A stretch of DNA of 64,000 nt, from positions 60,179 to 124,178 of the forward strand of contig NZ_VENF01000014.1 of the NCBI RefSeq assembly GCF_009711715.1, given 5' to 3'. The notes below the pieces were generated by a model. That model was not told the DNA's origin. It worked only from the letters and a program-made list of their open reading frames with translations, and searched no databases. This document shows positions 23,115 to 32,310 of this stretch, piece by piece (position 1 is the first letter of the stretch; each line of letters opens with the position of its first letter). This stretch comes from Methylophaga sp. GTDB taxonomy: Bacteria; Pseudomonadota; Gammaproteobacteria; Nitrosococcales; Methylophagaceae. A program made the translations under genes and the position numbers.

Positions 23115-24839
23115 ATGGTAGCCAGGTTAAAGGTCAGGGTTGGCCAGTATTCTGATAAAGGGCGAAAGCCCGAGAATCAGGATTCACTGGGCTTTTCCGT
23201 GCCCGGCAACCCGGCGTTGCTCGATACCAAGGGTGTGGTCTGTGCGCTGGCAGATGGTATCAGCAGCAGTGCCGAGGGCAAACAGGCCAGCCAGGCCTGT
23301 GTGACCGGTTTTATCAGCGATTATTTCAGTACCCCGGATTCCTGGTCTGTCAAGCAATCCGGCGGCAAAGTGCTGACTGCAATCAATACCTGGCTGCATG
23401 GACAGAGCAGTCATTTCAAGGACGCCTCCCGGGGGCTTGCGAGCACATTCAGTGCGATGGTGATCAAATCGATCACGGCGCATCTGTTTCATGTTGGCGA
23501 CTCACGTATTTATCTTTATCGCGATGGTGAATTGGAGCAACTGACTACCGATCACCGCATCCGCATAGATGAGAATAAGGAATATCTGGGGCGGGCTTTC
23601 GGTGTCGATTACTGTCTGGATATTGATTACAAGTCGCTGACGGTTGAGGTGGGCGACCGCTTTTTGTTTACGACCGATGGCATCCATGATGTGCTTAGTC
23701 ATAAGCAGTTGCGGAGTTTGCTCGGTGGCGAAAATAGTGATCCGGATACGCTGGCCCACCAGCTGTGTGAGCAGGCATTGCAACAGGGCAGTATGGATAA
23801 TGTCAGTTGTCTGATTCTGGCGGTGGAACAACTGCCAACACAGGATCCCAACGAAGTTTTTGCACAGCTGACTGCGCTGCCTTTCCCGCCGGAATTATAC
23901 GAAGGCGTGATTCTTGACGGGTATAGAATCAGCCGTGAGCTGCATGCCAGCTCCACCAGCCAGCTCTATCTCGCTGTAGATACCGAAACCGGCGAGAGGG
24001 TGGTTATTAAAACACCGTCAGTGAATTTTGAGGATGATCCGGCTTATCTTGAACGCTTTCAGCTGGAAGAATGGATTGGTCGTCGAATTGATAACCCCCA
24101 TGTGGTTCGCACTATTGAGCAGAAACGACCACGGCGCTTTCTTTATTACGTGCTTGAATATGTTAACGGTAAAACGCTGGAGCAGTGGCTGGATGATGTC
24201 GGCACGCTGGATCTCAAATCGGTGCGTGAACTGGTACCGCAGATTGCCTCCGGTTTAAGGGCATTTCACCGGCTGGATATGCTGCATCAGGATCTGAAAC
24301 CCGGCAATATCATGATCAGTCACGATGGGGTGCTGAAAATCATTGACTTCGGTTCCACCAAAATCGCCGGTATCGCGGATATTTCGACACCAGTGGAGCG
24401 ACGCGAACTGCTCGGTACCAAGCATTACACCGCACCGGAATATCTGATTGGCAGACCGGGCTCCACACAATCGGATCTATTTGCACTGGGCTGTATTGTC
24501 TACCAGATGCTCACCGGTAAGCTGCCCTACGGCGACAAACTGGCAGCGGTGCGTGACCAGGCCGGCCTGAACCGCTTGCGTTATCGCTCGGTCAGTGAAT
24601 CCATCAATGACATTCCCCACTGGGTCGATAAAGCTATACGCAGGGCGGTGCAGTTGTCACCGGAATCACGTTATGAAGCTTTATCAGAATTCGAGTCGGA
24701 TCTGATCACACCCAACCCCGATTTTCTGCGTGAAGAGCAACTGCCTTTAATGCAGCGTAATCCAGTGGGGTTCTGGCGTGCAATGGCGGTGTTACTGTTC
24801 CTCTGCAACCTGGTGCTGATTTATTTTCTGAGTCGCTGA
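23115..24839 (+). CDS. PP2C phosphatase-Ser/Thr kinase fusion
   Basis: A 574-residue fusion. Residues about 5-240 are a PP2C-type phosphatase (DSLGFSV, CALADGISSS, FHVGDSRIYLYRDG, LFTTDGIHD, DNVSCLIL). Residues about 268-545 are a eukaryotic-type kinase: invariant lysine in VVIKTP near 297, HQDLKPGNIMI near 391, IDFGSTK near 411 and GTKHYTAPEYL near 437. A transmembrane helix at the extreme C-terminus (MAVLLFLCNLVLIYFL) anchors it. The same fusion is known next to nitrate assimilation genes of several proteobacteria, but its substrate is unknown. It directly follows narK and is probably cotranscribed. Confidence 0.9.
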   Translation: MVARLKVRVGQYSDKGRKPENQDSLGFSVPGNPALLDTKGVVCALADGISSSAEGKQASQACVTGFISDYFSTPDSWSVKQSGGKVLTAINTWLHGQSSHFKDASRGLASTFSAMVIKSITAHLFHVGDSRIYLYRDGELEQLTTDHRIRIDENKEYLGRAFGVDYCLDIDYKSLTVEVGDRFLFTTDGIHDVLSHKQLRSLLGGENSDPDTLAHQLCEQALQQGSMDNVSCLILAVEQLPTQDPNEVFAQLTALPFPPELYEGVILDGYRISRELHASSTSQLYLAVDTETGERVVIKTPSVNFEDDPAYLERFQLEEWIGRRIDNPHVVRTIEQKRPRRFLYYVLEYVNGKTLEQWLDDVGTLDLKSVRELVPQIASGLRAFHRLDMLHQDLKPGNIMISHDGVLKIIDFGSTKIAGIADISTPVERRELLGTKHYTAPEYLIGRPGSTQSDLFALGCIVYQMLTGKLPYGDKLAAVRDQAGLNRLRYRSVSESINDIPHWVDKAIRRAVQLSPESRYEALSEFESDLITPNPDFLREEQLPLMQRNPVGFWRAMAVLLFLCNLVLIYFLSR

Positions 24840-24892
24840 TGATGTCTGTAGAATGAGATTATTAAACAACACCAGATAGCAGTCCGCCATTC

Positions 24893-25324
24893 ATGCACCT
24901 CACGACTTTTTCAGATTATTCCATGCGTGTCCTGATGTATCTTGCCATACAGCAGGAACAGCGGGTGACGATTGGAGATATTGCAGAACGCTATCAAATC
25001 TCTGAAAACCATCTGACCAAGGTGGTCCATTTCCTGGCCAGAGCCGGTTATATCAAAACCACCCGTGGTAAGGGGGGTGGGCTCAGGCTGAACCGGGCTG
25101 TTGAGGCCATCAATCTGGGCGAGGTTATCCGCCAGACTGAAGGCGACGAGGGGCTGCTTCCCTGTGTCCAGGGCAAGGGCGAGTGCTGTTTGATTCCGGT
25201 ATGCAGGCTGACGGGGATTCTACGGGAATCGCAACAGGCGCTGTATCAGGTGCTCGATAAATATACGCTGGCCGATTTACTCGTTGATACAGCGCCACTC
25301 AGCCGAATTCTGACACCGAACTGA
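24893..25324 (+). CDS. nsrR: Rrf2-family regulator, NsrR-like
   Basis: A 143-residue Rrf2 protein. The N-terminal winged helix is TIGDIAERYQISENHLTKVVHFLARAGYI, shown as residues 26-54, followed by the wing TTRGKGGGLRL. Cysteines C91, C98/C99 and C104 with D8 fit the [4Fe-4S] ligands of NsrR, a nitric-oxide-sensing repressor. Its usual targets are NO detoxification genes, none of which is visible; NO may arise from nitrite reduction, which would explain the position. It overlaps the convergent CHAD gene by 26 bases. Confidence 0.82.
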   Translation: MHLTTFSDYSMRVLMYLAIQQEQRVTIGDIAERYQISENHLTKVVHFLARAGYIKTTRGKGGGLRLNRAVEAINLGEVIRQTEGDEGLLPCVQGKGECCLIPVCRLTGILRESQQALYQVLDKYTLADLLVDTAPLSRILTPN

Positions 25325-26138
25325 GGTTTTGCCATGGCGGTGGCATGTTATTAAATCGCCTGAGCTGTTGTCGCAGCGTTTTCTTTAGATGCTCACTGTT
25401 ACGCTGGCTCTCATCTAGAATAGTCTGAAATTCATCCTGTGCTGCCACCGGCAAGTCTGCCAGCATTGTCTGCTGCACTGCCGCATCATGAATATCACCC
25501 AACTGGTCCTGCAATGCTTTCATCATATTGATGAAGCTCTGGCTCGTGGTGCCGTCCAGCGCCGGCTCAAGAAACTCACAGCCATAACGCAATTGCTTGA
25601 AACTAATACGAAGCTGGTGCAGGGCCGCTTCATCATTCAAGTGTAATTCCTGGGTCTGTGTCTGCAGGTTCTGATAAAGCGTATTCAGTTGTTGCTGAGC
25701 CAGCGAGCGCAAAGACAGGGTCTGACGACAGCAATATTTTTTTTGCCAGTTTGTCTGCGCCAGTGCTTTTTTAAGTTGACGCCGACGTTTGTTGAACTTG
25801 CCTGATTTGAGGGTGCTGCAAAGCTGTTTGTATAGTCTGGCCTTTTTCTTATCCAAAGCCCCATACAGCTGAGAGTCTGATGCGGTTCCACTGAAATGTG
25901 TCAGCAGAAACACATCCAGATCACGCGCCGCATCCAATTGCTTTGCCAACTGCTTCAGTCGACGTCGCCACTGCTGGCGGTAAGCAGGTCTAATCACCGG
26001 ACTGAAAATGGTCAGGGCGCTACGCATCTTACGCAGACTGATCCTGAGTTGATGAACACCTTCAGGGTCCCGGCCTTGAATCGCGACTTTGCGCCAGTGT
26101 TTGATGTTCGACAGTTCAGCGAGGAGCAGGGTTTGCAA
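25299..26138 (-). CDS. CHAD domain protein
   Basis: A 279-residue helical protein rich in His, Arg and Lys. Two internal repeats of the CHAD pattern are present: GVHQLRISLRKMRSAL near 27-42 and ALHQLRISFKQLRYGCEF near 169-186. CHAD domains bind polyphosphate and often accompany polyphosphate metabolism; a PPK2 gene occurs at 50115. The start is a TTG at 26138, since no ATG lies in the frame; a CTG further up is possible, which would overlap the sixA stop. It follows sixA on the same strand. Confidence 0.82.
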   Translation of the reverse strand: MQTLLLAELSNIKHWRKVAIQGRDPEGVHQLRISLRKMRSALTIFSPVIRPAYRQQWRRRLKQLAKQLDAARDLDVFLLTHFSGTASDSQLYGALDKKKARLYKQLCSTLKSGKFNKRRRQLKKALAQTNWQKKYCCRQTLSLRSLAQQQLNTLYQNLQTQTQELHLNDEAALHQLRISFKQLRYGCEFLEPALDGTTSQSFINMMKALQDQLGDIHDAAVQQTMLADLPVAAQDEFQTILDESQRNSEHLKKTLRQQLRRFNNMPPPWQNLSSVSEFG

Positions 26139-26164
26139 TACCTGGCAGGCCGGAGCACTGCCAT

Positions 26165-26692
26165 TCAGTGCTTCTTTAGCAGTTTACCGTGAATCCGTTG
26201 TTTTAGTTCGCAGCTATCAGCTTTGAGATCCGCCCATTCGCCGTCAAATTCGAGCAGAACCAGCGAGGCCGGCAGCAGGCGTTTGCCATTGGGCTGATCA
26301 CTGATGAAATCAGTCCGGCTTAAAGCATCAACCAGATCCTCCAGTGCTGGATTGTGTCCCACTATCAGGACGCGGCTGATACGCTCGCTGAGTGCGTGAA
26401 AAAGTGACAGAAAGGTATCTGTGTCAGCCAGATAAAGGGCGTCGCGCGGGCTTATACCATGTCTGTCGATCGAGAGTTGTTCACAGACTATTTCAGCTGT
26501 CTGTAAAGTGCGTTTAGCCGAGGAGCTGTATATCGATTGCGGAATCAGTTTCTGTTCAAGCAAAGCCTGGCCCAAATTGACTGCCTGTTGTCTGCCGGTT
26601 TCATTCAGCGCTCTGTAAAAATCACCGGCTGGAGAGTCTGGCTCTGCCTTGGCGTGACGTAAGATCATGATTTGTTTGGTATTTTCCGCCAT
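26165..26692 (-). CDS. sixA: Phosphohistidine phosphatase SixA
   Basis: A 175-residue histidine phosphatase. The catalytic RHAKAEP is at about residues 11-17 and the second conserved histidine is in GHNPALEDLV near 110. SixA removes phosphate from histidine phosphotransfer proteins. The ATG at 26692 has GAGG ten bases upstream and gives the usual family length; a longer frame starting at 26767 has no support. The CHAD gene follows on the same strand. Confidence 0.85.
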   Translation of the reverse strand: MAENTKQIMILRHAKAEPDSPAGDFYRALNETGRQQAVNLGQALLEQKLIPQSIYSSSAKRTLQTAEIVCEQLSIDRHGISPRDALYLADTDTFLSLFHALSERISRVLIVGHNPALEDLVDALSRTDFISDQPNGKRLLPASLVLLEFDGEWADLKADSCELKQRIHGKLLKKH

Positions 26693-27005
26693 TACGTAAC
26701 AACCTCGGATTAGCTTGCTGGATAAAAGGAAACTTTTTTTGCTCACAGACGCTGCCTGTCTGACCAAGCATAATCAGCGAGACTGACAGATGCAATGTCG
26801 ACATCGCATTGAGCAAAACGGGCTGCTGGCGCTTTTTTGAGCAGTGGCATTATTATTCATGCTGGGAACAGCTTAAGACTTTTTGCGTCTGATACCCACA
26901 GACTTATCCACAGATATTGTGAATAAAAATTCTGGCTTTGCAGCGGAGCAGAAAGACGACGGAAACAAAAAAGGGCCATGCAAAAGCATGGCCCTTTATT
27001 TGTTC
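26693..27005. other. Non-coding stretch before tRNA-Thr
   Basis: No gene is supported here. It holds an exact DnaA-box sequence TTATCCACA at 26904-26912 and the terminator at 26967-27000; the box alone is not evidence of an origin. Confidence 0.5.
26967..27000 (-). terminator. Terminator after tRNA-Thr
   Basis: Read on the minus strand, AAGGGCCATGC and GCATGGCCCTT pair as an 11-bp stem with a TTTT loop, and a T run follows. It ends the tRNA transcript. Confidence 0.9.
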
Positions 27006-27081
<76 letters not shown>

Positions 27082-27287
27082 AATGAAGAAGCGCATTATA
27101 CGTACGAGGCAGTGACTCTGCAAGTCATTTGCCTGCTACTTTTACATGGCATCGCTAAGTTATTGAAGTCAGGTAAAACTGAGGTTCGCCAACGCCGCTC
27201 AGAATCTCAAATACAGCGCTGGATAGGAGCACAGGCAGGGAGTCTTGGTAAAGCTGCTAGTTGGGGAACCGGATGGAAAGCAAAAAA

Positions 27288-27364
27288 TGGGGTGAGTGAT
27301 GGGGCTCGAACCCACGACAACCGGAATCACAATCCGGGACTCTACCAACTGAGCTACACTCACC
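27288..27364 (-). tRNA. tRNA-His (GTG)
   Basis: 77 bases including CCA and the extra 5' G (-1) that pairs with C73, the mark of tRNA-His. The acceptor is GTGAGTG/CACTCAC and the anticodon arm CCGGA-TTGTGAT-TCCGG gives GTG. Confidence 0.97.
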
Positions 27365-27420
27365 ATTAATTTTTTGCAGAAAGCGGGGCGTTTGCAGCCC
27401 CGTGCTTTAGAAAGACGATA

Positions 27421-27448
27421 ATTTTACTGTCTTTATTTTTCTGGTCAA
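27421..27448 (-). promoter_or_regulatory. Promoter of tRNA-His
   Basis: On the minus strand TTGACC (27443-27448) and TAAAAT (27421-27426) are 16 bases apart, 57 bases before the tRNA. It may also drive tRNA-Thr, 206 bases further on. Confidence 0.65.
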
Positions 27449-27510
27449 GGAAAATCTGTGTTTACAGCTAAGATTAACCGTGATGAAGCCGCTGCAAGAG
27501 CGGCTTATCG

Positions 27511-29679
27511 CTATACCAGTTCCAGATCGATTTTCTTTTCATCCAGATCGACGCGGACTACTTTCACGGTCAGTGTGTCACCCAGCCGGTAAACCTTGCG
27601 GGTGCGTTCACCGGTCAGTCGGTGACCAGTGGCATCGAACTGATAATAATCATTCTTTAAAGAAGTGACATGGACCAGGCCTTCTATGTAAATGTCACTG
27701 AGTTCGACGAACAGACCGAAACCAGTCACACCGCTGATCACGCCCTGATGGGTTTCACCGACGCGATCCCGCATATATTCACATTTGAGCCAGTCACTGA
27801 CATCACGGGTCGCTTCATCAGCACGGCGGCTGGTCATCGAACAGTGATCACCCAGTTGCACCATGTCTTCGTGTGAATAGCGCCATTTGCTGACTTTGCG
27901 ACCGCTAATGATGTGACGGATGGCACGATGGACCAGCAGATCCGGATAGCGGCGTATGGGAGAGGTAAAATGCGCATAGGCATCCAGTGCCAGCCCGAAG
28001 TGACCGATATTTTCCGGGCTGTAGACTGCCTGCTTCATACTGCGCAGCATGACGGTCTGCAGCAGGTGGCCATCCGGTCGTTTACTGGCTGTTGCCAGCA
28101 AGGAAGCATAGTGACGTGGTTGCGGATCATCTCCACCGCCGAGGAACAGCCCCAGTTCGCCCAGAAAGTCACGCAGTCCGCTCAGTTTTTCTTCTGACGG
28201 GGATTCATGCACGCGATAAAGAACCGGCAGCTTATGCTCAAGCAGGAAGCGGGCGGCACTGACATTGGCGGCTATCATGAATTCTTCAATCAAGCGATGG
28301 GCATCGTTGCGTTCGCGTGGCTGAATCGAGCTGATTTTACGGTTTTCATCAAACAGGAAATGGGTTTCGGTCATTTCAAAGTCGATGGCACCACGTTCAT
28401 CGCGTGCCTTGAGCATGACTTTGAACAGTTCATACATGGTTTCAAGCGTTGGCAAGACGTGCTGATACTGCTCGCGCAGTGTCTTATCGCCATCAACCAG
28501 CATGGCTGCCACCTTGTCATAGGTAAGGCGGGCCTTTGAATACATCACCGCTTCGTGGAATCTGTGCGATTCGGTCTTGCCTTCCTGGTTGATTTCCATT
28601 TCACAGACCAGACACAGCCGCTCAACTTCAGGGTTTAATGAACAGAGACCGTTGGACAAGGCTTCCGGCAACATTGGTATGACCTGGCTGGGGAAATAAA
28701 CCGAAGTACCGCGTTCACCGGCATCCAGATCAAGCGGGCTCTCCGGTTGCACATAATGTGATACATCAGCAATGGCTACCCATAGACGCCAGTTGCCATT
28801 GTCCATCCGCTCCGCGCAGACCGCATCATCAAAGTCACGAGCATCTTCACCATCGATTGTGACCAATGGCATATCGCGTAAATCCAGCCGCCCTTCAATG
28901 GCATCCTGGGGAATGCTGTCACCAAACTGCTCTGCCTGCTGCAGGGCTTTATCTGACCATACATGCGGCAGTTCAAAGTCGCGCAGGGCAATATCGATTT
29001 CCATGCCCGGTGCCATATGGTCACCGATGATTTCCACCACCCGCCCCAGCGGTGAACGATGGACATTCGGGTTTTCAGTGATCTCGATTTCGACAATCTG
29101 ATTTTCCTTGGCACCGATAAGCGCTTCCGGCGGAATCAGAATATCCTGACTGATACGGCGATTATTGGGGATCACAAAATAGATGCCGGCATCACGTATG
29201 AGACGACCCACGAGGTGAGTATTAGCACGGTGGGTGACTTCGACTATGGCGCCTTCCTTGCGACCTCTGCGATCGACACCGGTGATGCGGGCGAGGGCGC
29301 GATCGCCATGCAGGACACTGCGCATCTCGCGTTCACCCAGGAAAAGGTCTTCACCACCTTCATCAGGGATTAAAAAGCCATAGCCTTCGGGATGTCCCAT
29401 CACCCGACCGCTGACCAGGTTCATTTTGGAAAGAACACCGTAAGCGCCCTTACGATTGCGCAATAGTTGCCCGTCACGCTCCATTGCCCGTAGTCGACGT
29501 CTTAAAGCTTCGTGTTCGTCTTCCCCTGTGATGTTCAGTAATTTGGCAATACCTTTACGGGTCAGGGGGACATTATTTTGCTTTAAAATCGAGAGGATAA
29601 ACTCTCTGCTCGGGATGGGGTTATCGTATTTCTCGGCTTCACGCTCGAAGTTGGGATCGTTTTTCTTGTTATTAGTCAT
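27511..29679 (-). CDS. rnr: Ribonuclease R
   Basis: A 722-residue 3'-5' exoribonuclease. Order: N-terminal winged helix and two cold-shock OB folds, the RNB catalytic domain with DGEDARDFDDAV near 280, and an S1 RNA-binding domain near 640 (RVGETHQGVISGVTGFGLFVEL). The family's lysine-rich C-terminal tail is absent: the protein ends right after the S1 domain. The start at 29679 begins MTNNKKNDPNFEREAEKY, aligning with known RNase R starts; a GTG at 29697 in frame is possible. rlmB, its common neighbour, is not adjacent. Confidence 0.95.
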   Translation of the reverse strand: MTNNKKNDPNFEREAEKYDNPIPSREFILSILKQNNVPLTRKGIAKLLNITGEDEHEALRRRLRAMERDGQLLRNRKGAYGVLSKMNLVSGRVMGHPEGYGFLIPDEGGEDLFLGEREMRSVLHGDRALARITGVDRRGRKEGAIVEVTHRANTHLVGRLIRDAGIYFVIPNNRRISQDILIPPEALIGAKENQIVEIEITENPNVHRSPLGRVVEIIGDHMAPGMEIDIALRDFELPHVWSDKALQQAEQFGDSIPQDAIEGRLDLRDMPLVTIDGEDARDFDDAVCAERMDNGNWRLWVAIADVSHYVQPESPLDLDAGERGTSVYFPSQVIPMLPEALSNGLCSLNPEVERLCLVCEMEINQEGKTESHRFHEAVMYSKARLTYDKVAAMLVDGDKTLREQYQHVLPTLETMYELFKVMLKARDERGAIDFEMTETHFLFDENRKISSIQPRERNDAHRLIEEFMIAANVSAARFLLEHKLPVLYRVHESPSEEKLSGLRDFLGELGLFLGGGDDPQPRHYASLLATASKRPDGHLLQTVMLRSMKQAVYSPENIGHFGLALDAYAHFTSPIRRYPDLLVHRAIRHIISGRKVSKWRYSHEDMVQLGDHCSMTSRRADEATRDVSDWLKCEYMRDRVGETHQGVISGVTGFGLFVELSDIYIEGLVHVTSLKNDYYQFDATGHRLTGERTRKVYRLGDTLTVKVVRVDLDEKKIDLELV

Positions 29680-29707
29680 TGACAGTTTCAAATTCACTCT
29701 GTAATCT
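29679..29707 (+). promoter_or_regulatory. Promoter of tRNA-Leu
   Basis: TTGACA (29679-29684) and TAATCT (29702-29707) with 17 bases between, followed by a GC-rich discriminator 15 bases before the tRNA. The -35 box overlaps the first codon of rnr on the other strand. Confidence 0.65.
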
Positions 29708-29721
29708 TTGCGCCTTCTTCA

Positions 29722-29808
29722 GCCCAGGTGGCGGAATTGGTAGACGCGCTAGCTTCAGGTGCTAGTGTACTTATGTACGTGGGAGTTCGAGTCTCCCCCT
29801 GGGCACCA
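29722..29808 (+). tRNA. tRNA-Leu (CAG)
   Basis: 87 bases with encoded CCA, a class II tRNA with a long variable arm (TGTACTTATGTACG region). Acceptor GCCCAGG/CCTGGGC; anticodon arm CTAGC-TTCAGGT-GCTAG gives CAG. Confidence 0.97.
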
Positions 29809-30138
29809 CTTCCGAATGGCAACACTTCTTCGTTGCCGCTTCATTTAAAAAATCCATTGTAATTTATTTTCTCCCGCGCCACAGAACTTAATTCTGGTCT
29901 GGCGGAATATCAGAATGCCGTCCGGTGCACATGTCTCATTTGTCCAGACAGGGCTTCGCCGCTCATGGCATAGTCTTATAGTACAGCAATATGCCTAAGC
30001 CTGCCGGCTATTTCAATACCATTCCCAAACCGCCTTGATCACATTTGTCGATGTTTGCTCAAGATTTCATGATAATGTCCGCTATTCAATTTATGAGAAG
30101 TCTGTCACATCATGACAGCGGGTATAGCGGGAAATTTT
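29809..30138. other. Intergenic region before cheV
   Basis: No gene is supported in these 330 bases. A hairpin CTGTCA-CATCA-TGACAG lies at 30102-30118, 20 bases before the cheV start, and GATAAT at 30071-30076 preceded by TG-rich sequence could serve as a -10 box. Confidence 0.4.
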
Positions 30139-31086
30139 ATGGCTACATTTATCGATTCCATTGACGAGCGCACCAAGCTCGCCGGCACCAACCACTTGGA
30201 AGTACTCTTATTCAACCTAGGCACCAGTGATGCAACCGGACGCAATGAAGTGTTCGGCATTAACGTATTCAAAGTACGCGAGGTTTTGAATATTCCCGAG
30301 ATTACTTCGGCGCCGGAAATGCCGGACGGCATTGAAGGGTTTGTCAGTTTGCGCGGGGATATGGTTCCAATCATCAATCTGCAGAAATTCTGCCATCTAC
30401 AGTCCAGGGACGAACCCCGGATTCTGATGATCACCGAGTATAACACGCATGTACAGGGCTTTCTGGTCAGTTCAGTGGATACTATCCAGCGACTTAACTG
30501 GGAGCAGGTAAAAGAACCACCGCAACTGATTTCCAAGCGGTTGGGCGGCCTCGTCACCGCTGTAGCAGAACTGAGTGATAATCGCCTTGTGATGATTATG
30601 GATGTGGAGAAAGTGCTGGCCGATGCCGGTGAGTTCTACGATGAAAGCGTATTTGATGGTATCCGTCACATTGGTGAGCATCACCAGTACCGCCTGTTGT
30701 TTGCCGATGATTCCAATATAGCCCGCAAACAAATCAAAAAAACGCTGGATGTGATGGGCGTTAATCATCTGGGCGCAGTGAACGGCGCAGAAGCCTGGCA
30801 GTTACTGAGCAAGCTTGCGGATCAATGCGACCAGGAAGGCCGTGACATCACCACTGAGATCCAGGCGGTGCTGACCGATGTGGAAATGCCGGAAATGGAC
30901 GGTTATGTGTTAACCCAGAAAATTAAAGCTGATCCCCGTTTGTCGCATCTGCCCGTTATCATGCATTCGTCGCTGACGGCGCAGGCCAATCAGGCAATGG
31001 GGCGTGGGATTGGTGCTGATGCTTATGTGTCAAAGTTTCAGCCGCGCGAACTGGCCGATACGCTGGAACACTTTCTGAAAAAATAA
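30139..31086 (+). CDS. cheV: Chemotaxis coupling protein CheV
   Basis: A 315-residue protein with an N-terminal CheW-like domain (about 15-160: GRNEVFGINVFKVREV, VSLRGDMVPIINL) and a C-terminal receiver with the acidic pair in FADDSN near 186-191, phospho-acceptor D246 in LTDVEMPEMDGY, and a lysine in YVSKFQP. CheV couples receptors to CheA and adapts by phosphorylation. The start MATFIDSIDERTKLAG at 30139 matches known CheV proteins and has GCGGGA upstream. No other chemotaxis gene is in the window. Confidence 0.93.
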   Translation: MATFIDSIDERTKLAGTNHLEVLLFNLGTSDATGRNEVFGINVFKVREVLNIPEITSAPEMPDGIEGFVSLRGDMVPIINLQKFCHLQSRDEPRILMITEYNTHVQGFLVSSVDTIQRLNWEQVKEPPQLISKRLGGLVTAVAELSDNRLVMIMDVEKVLADAGEFYDESVFDGIRHIGEHHQYRLLFADDSNIARKQIKKTLDVMGVNHLGAVNGAEAWQLLSKLADQCDQEGRDITTEIQAVLTDVEMPEMDGYVLTQKIKADPRLSHLPVIMHSSLTAQANQAMGRGIGADAYVSKFQPRELADTLEHFLKK

Positions 31087-31160
31087 AATTCGGAAACTCC
31101 CAATAAATCAAATAGTAACGATTGCTACGCGGCAGGAATTAGACTAATCTGTCAGGATTT

Positions 31161-31176
31161 TGTGATCTTTATCACG
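31161..31176. promoter_or_regulatory. CRP/Vfr-like site
   Basis: TGTGATCTTTATCACG fits TGTGA-N6-TCACA with one mismatch, 53 bases before the GGDEF gene. Confidence 0.5.
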
Positions 31177-31228
31177 TATGGGTGCGGAGCAAGGGAAAAA
31201 TGCAGAATAAGCAGACAAGGCACGTGGC

Positions 31229-32287
31229 ATGATCCATAACAGTATTCGAATCGTGGATAATCTGGCTGAAATCACCAGCCATCACGATCGGCATGTACTC
31301 GAGAAGAGTCTACTCAAAACACTCAATGAGTTGTTTCCAACCCAGGATTTGCGGCTGTTCCGGGTGCGTGAGCTAAGTGATGGTCACGAACTGAGTCTGC
31401 TGGCCTTTTGTGTCAACAGTGTGATTGTCTCCACCGATGACAATCCCAAGCTGTTGAGTGGTGAGTCAGAGATTAGCGCCGCGATTTACCGTGCCATCGA
31501 AACCGGTGATGTGGAACTGAGTAGTAACGAGAAAGGCGACTGGCATGTGGTCTACCCAGCCTTTGATTCCCATGGCGATATCTTCGCGGTATTACTGATC
31601 TCCACTGACACGCTGCCTTCAGCCAGCGACCAGCGTCTTGTCTACGGTATTCTGCGCGTGTATTCCAATTATCTTGCCCTGATTGAGAAAACCCAGAAAG
31701 ACAAGCTGACCGGTTTATACAACCGCGAAACGCTGGATAATGAAATCACCAAAATTCTGGTCAGACAGAGCGATCACCTGGAGGAGGCAGTGTCTTCTCC
31801 CAATGATTCCCGTCGTCGTACCTATGCCATTAAATACTGGTTGGGCGTAATTGATATCGACCATTTCAAATCGATTAATGACAATTACGGCCACCTCTAT
31901 GGTGACGAGGTCATTATTCTGGTCGCACGCCTGATGACTTCCGGCGTGATCCGTGATGATGATCTGGTCTATCGTTACGGTGGAGAAGAGTTTGTTGTGG
32001 TGCTCAAGGCTCCCGATGAAACCGATGCGATGAATACCTTCGAACGCATCCGGCAGATGATCGCAGACTATGACTTCCCGCAGCTCAAGCAAGTGACAAC
32101 AAGCATTGGTTTTGTCGAGATCAGCCATCAGCAATCACCTTCAGATGTCATTGGTGAAGCTGACGAAGCCTTGTATTTTGCCAAGCAGAATGGTCGTAAT
32201 CAGGTGCAAAGCTACAGGCAACTGGTCGCAGAGGGCCATATTCAGCCAGTATCAAAACTTGCCCACGGTGATGTAGAATTGTTTTAG
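31229..32287 (+). CDS. GGDEF-domain diguanylate cyclase
   Basis: A 352-residue protein. Residues about 1-155 look like a GAF-type sensory domain (ALLAFCVN-like strands, WHVVYPAFDSHGDIFAVLLIS). The GGDEF domain follows (about 160-325): DKLTGLYNRETLDNE, GVIDIDHFKSINDNYGH, and the active-site GGEEF near 250. Five residues before it is RDDD, the RxxD product-inhibition site, so a working cyclase with feedback control is likely. It would make cyclic di-GMP. No membrane segment is visible. A CRP-like site lies upstream. Confidence 0.92.
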   Translation: MIHNSIRIVDNLAEITSHHDRHVLEKSLLKTLNELFPTQDLRLFRVRELSDGHELSLLAFCVNSVIVSTDDNPKLLSGESEISAAIYRAIETGDVELSSNEKGDWHVVYPAFDSHGDIFAVLLISTDTLPSASDQRLVYGILRVYSNYLALIEKTQKDKLTGLYNRETLDNEITKILVRQSDHLEEAVSSPNDSRRRTYAIKYWLGVIDIDHFKSINDNYGHLYGDEVIILVARLMTSGVIRDDDLVYRYGGEEFVVVLKAPDETDAMNTFERIRQMIADYDFPQLKQVTTSIGFVEISHQQSPSDVIGEADEALYFAKQNGRNQVQSYRQLVAEGHIQPVSKLAHGDVELF

Positions 32288-32310
32288 GATTGCTACAAAC
32301 AGACGCCCTC

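Noticed and set aside
26904..26912. Replication origin from a DnaA box
   Set aside because: Only one consensus box, no AT-rich unwinding region and no dnaA nearby.
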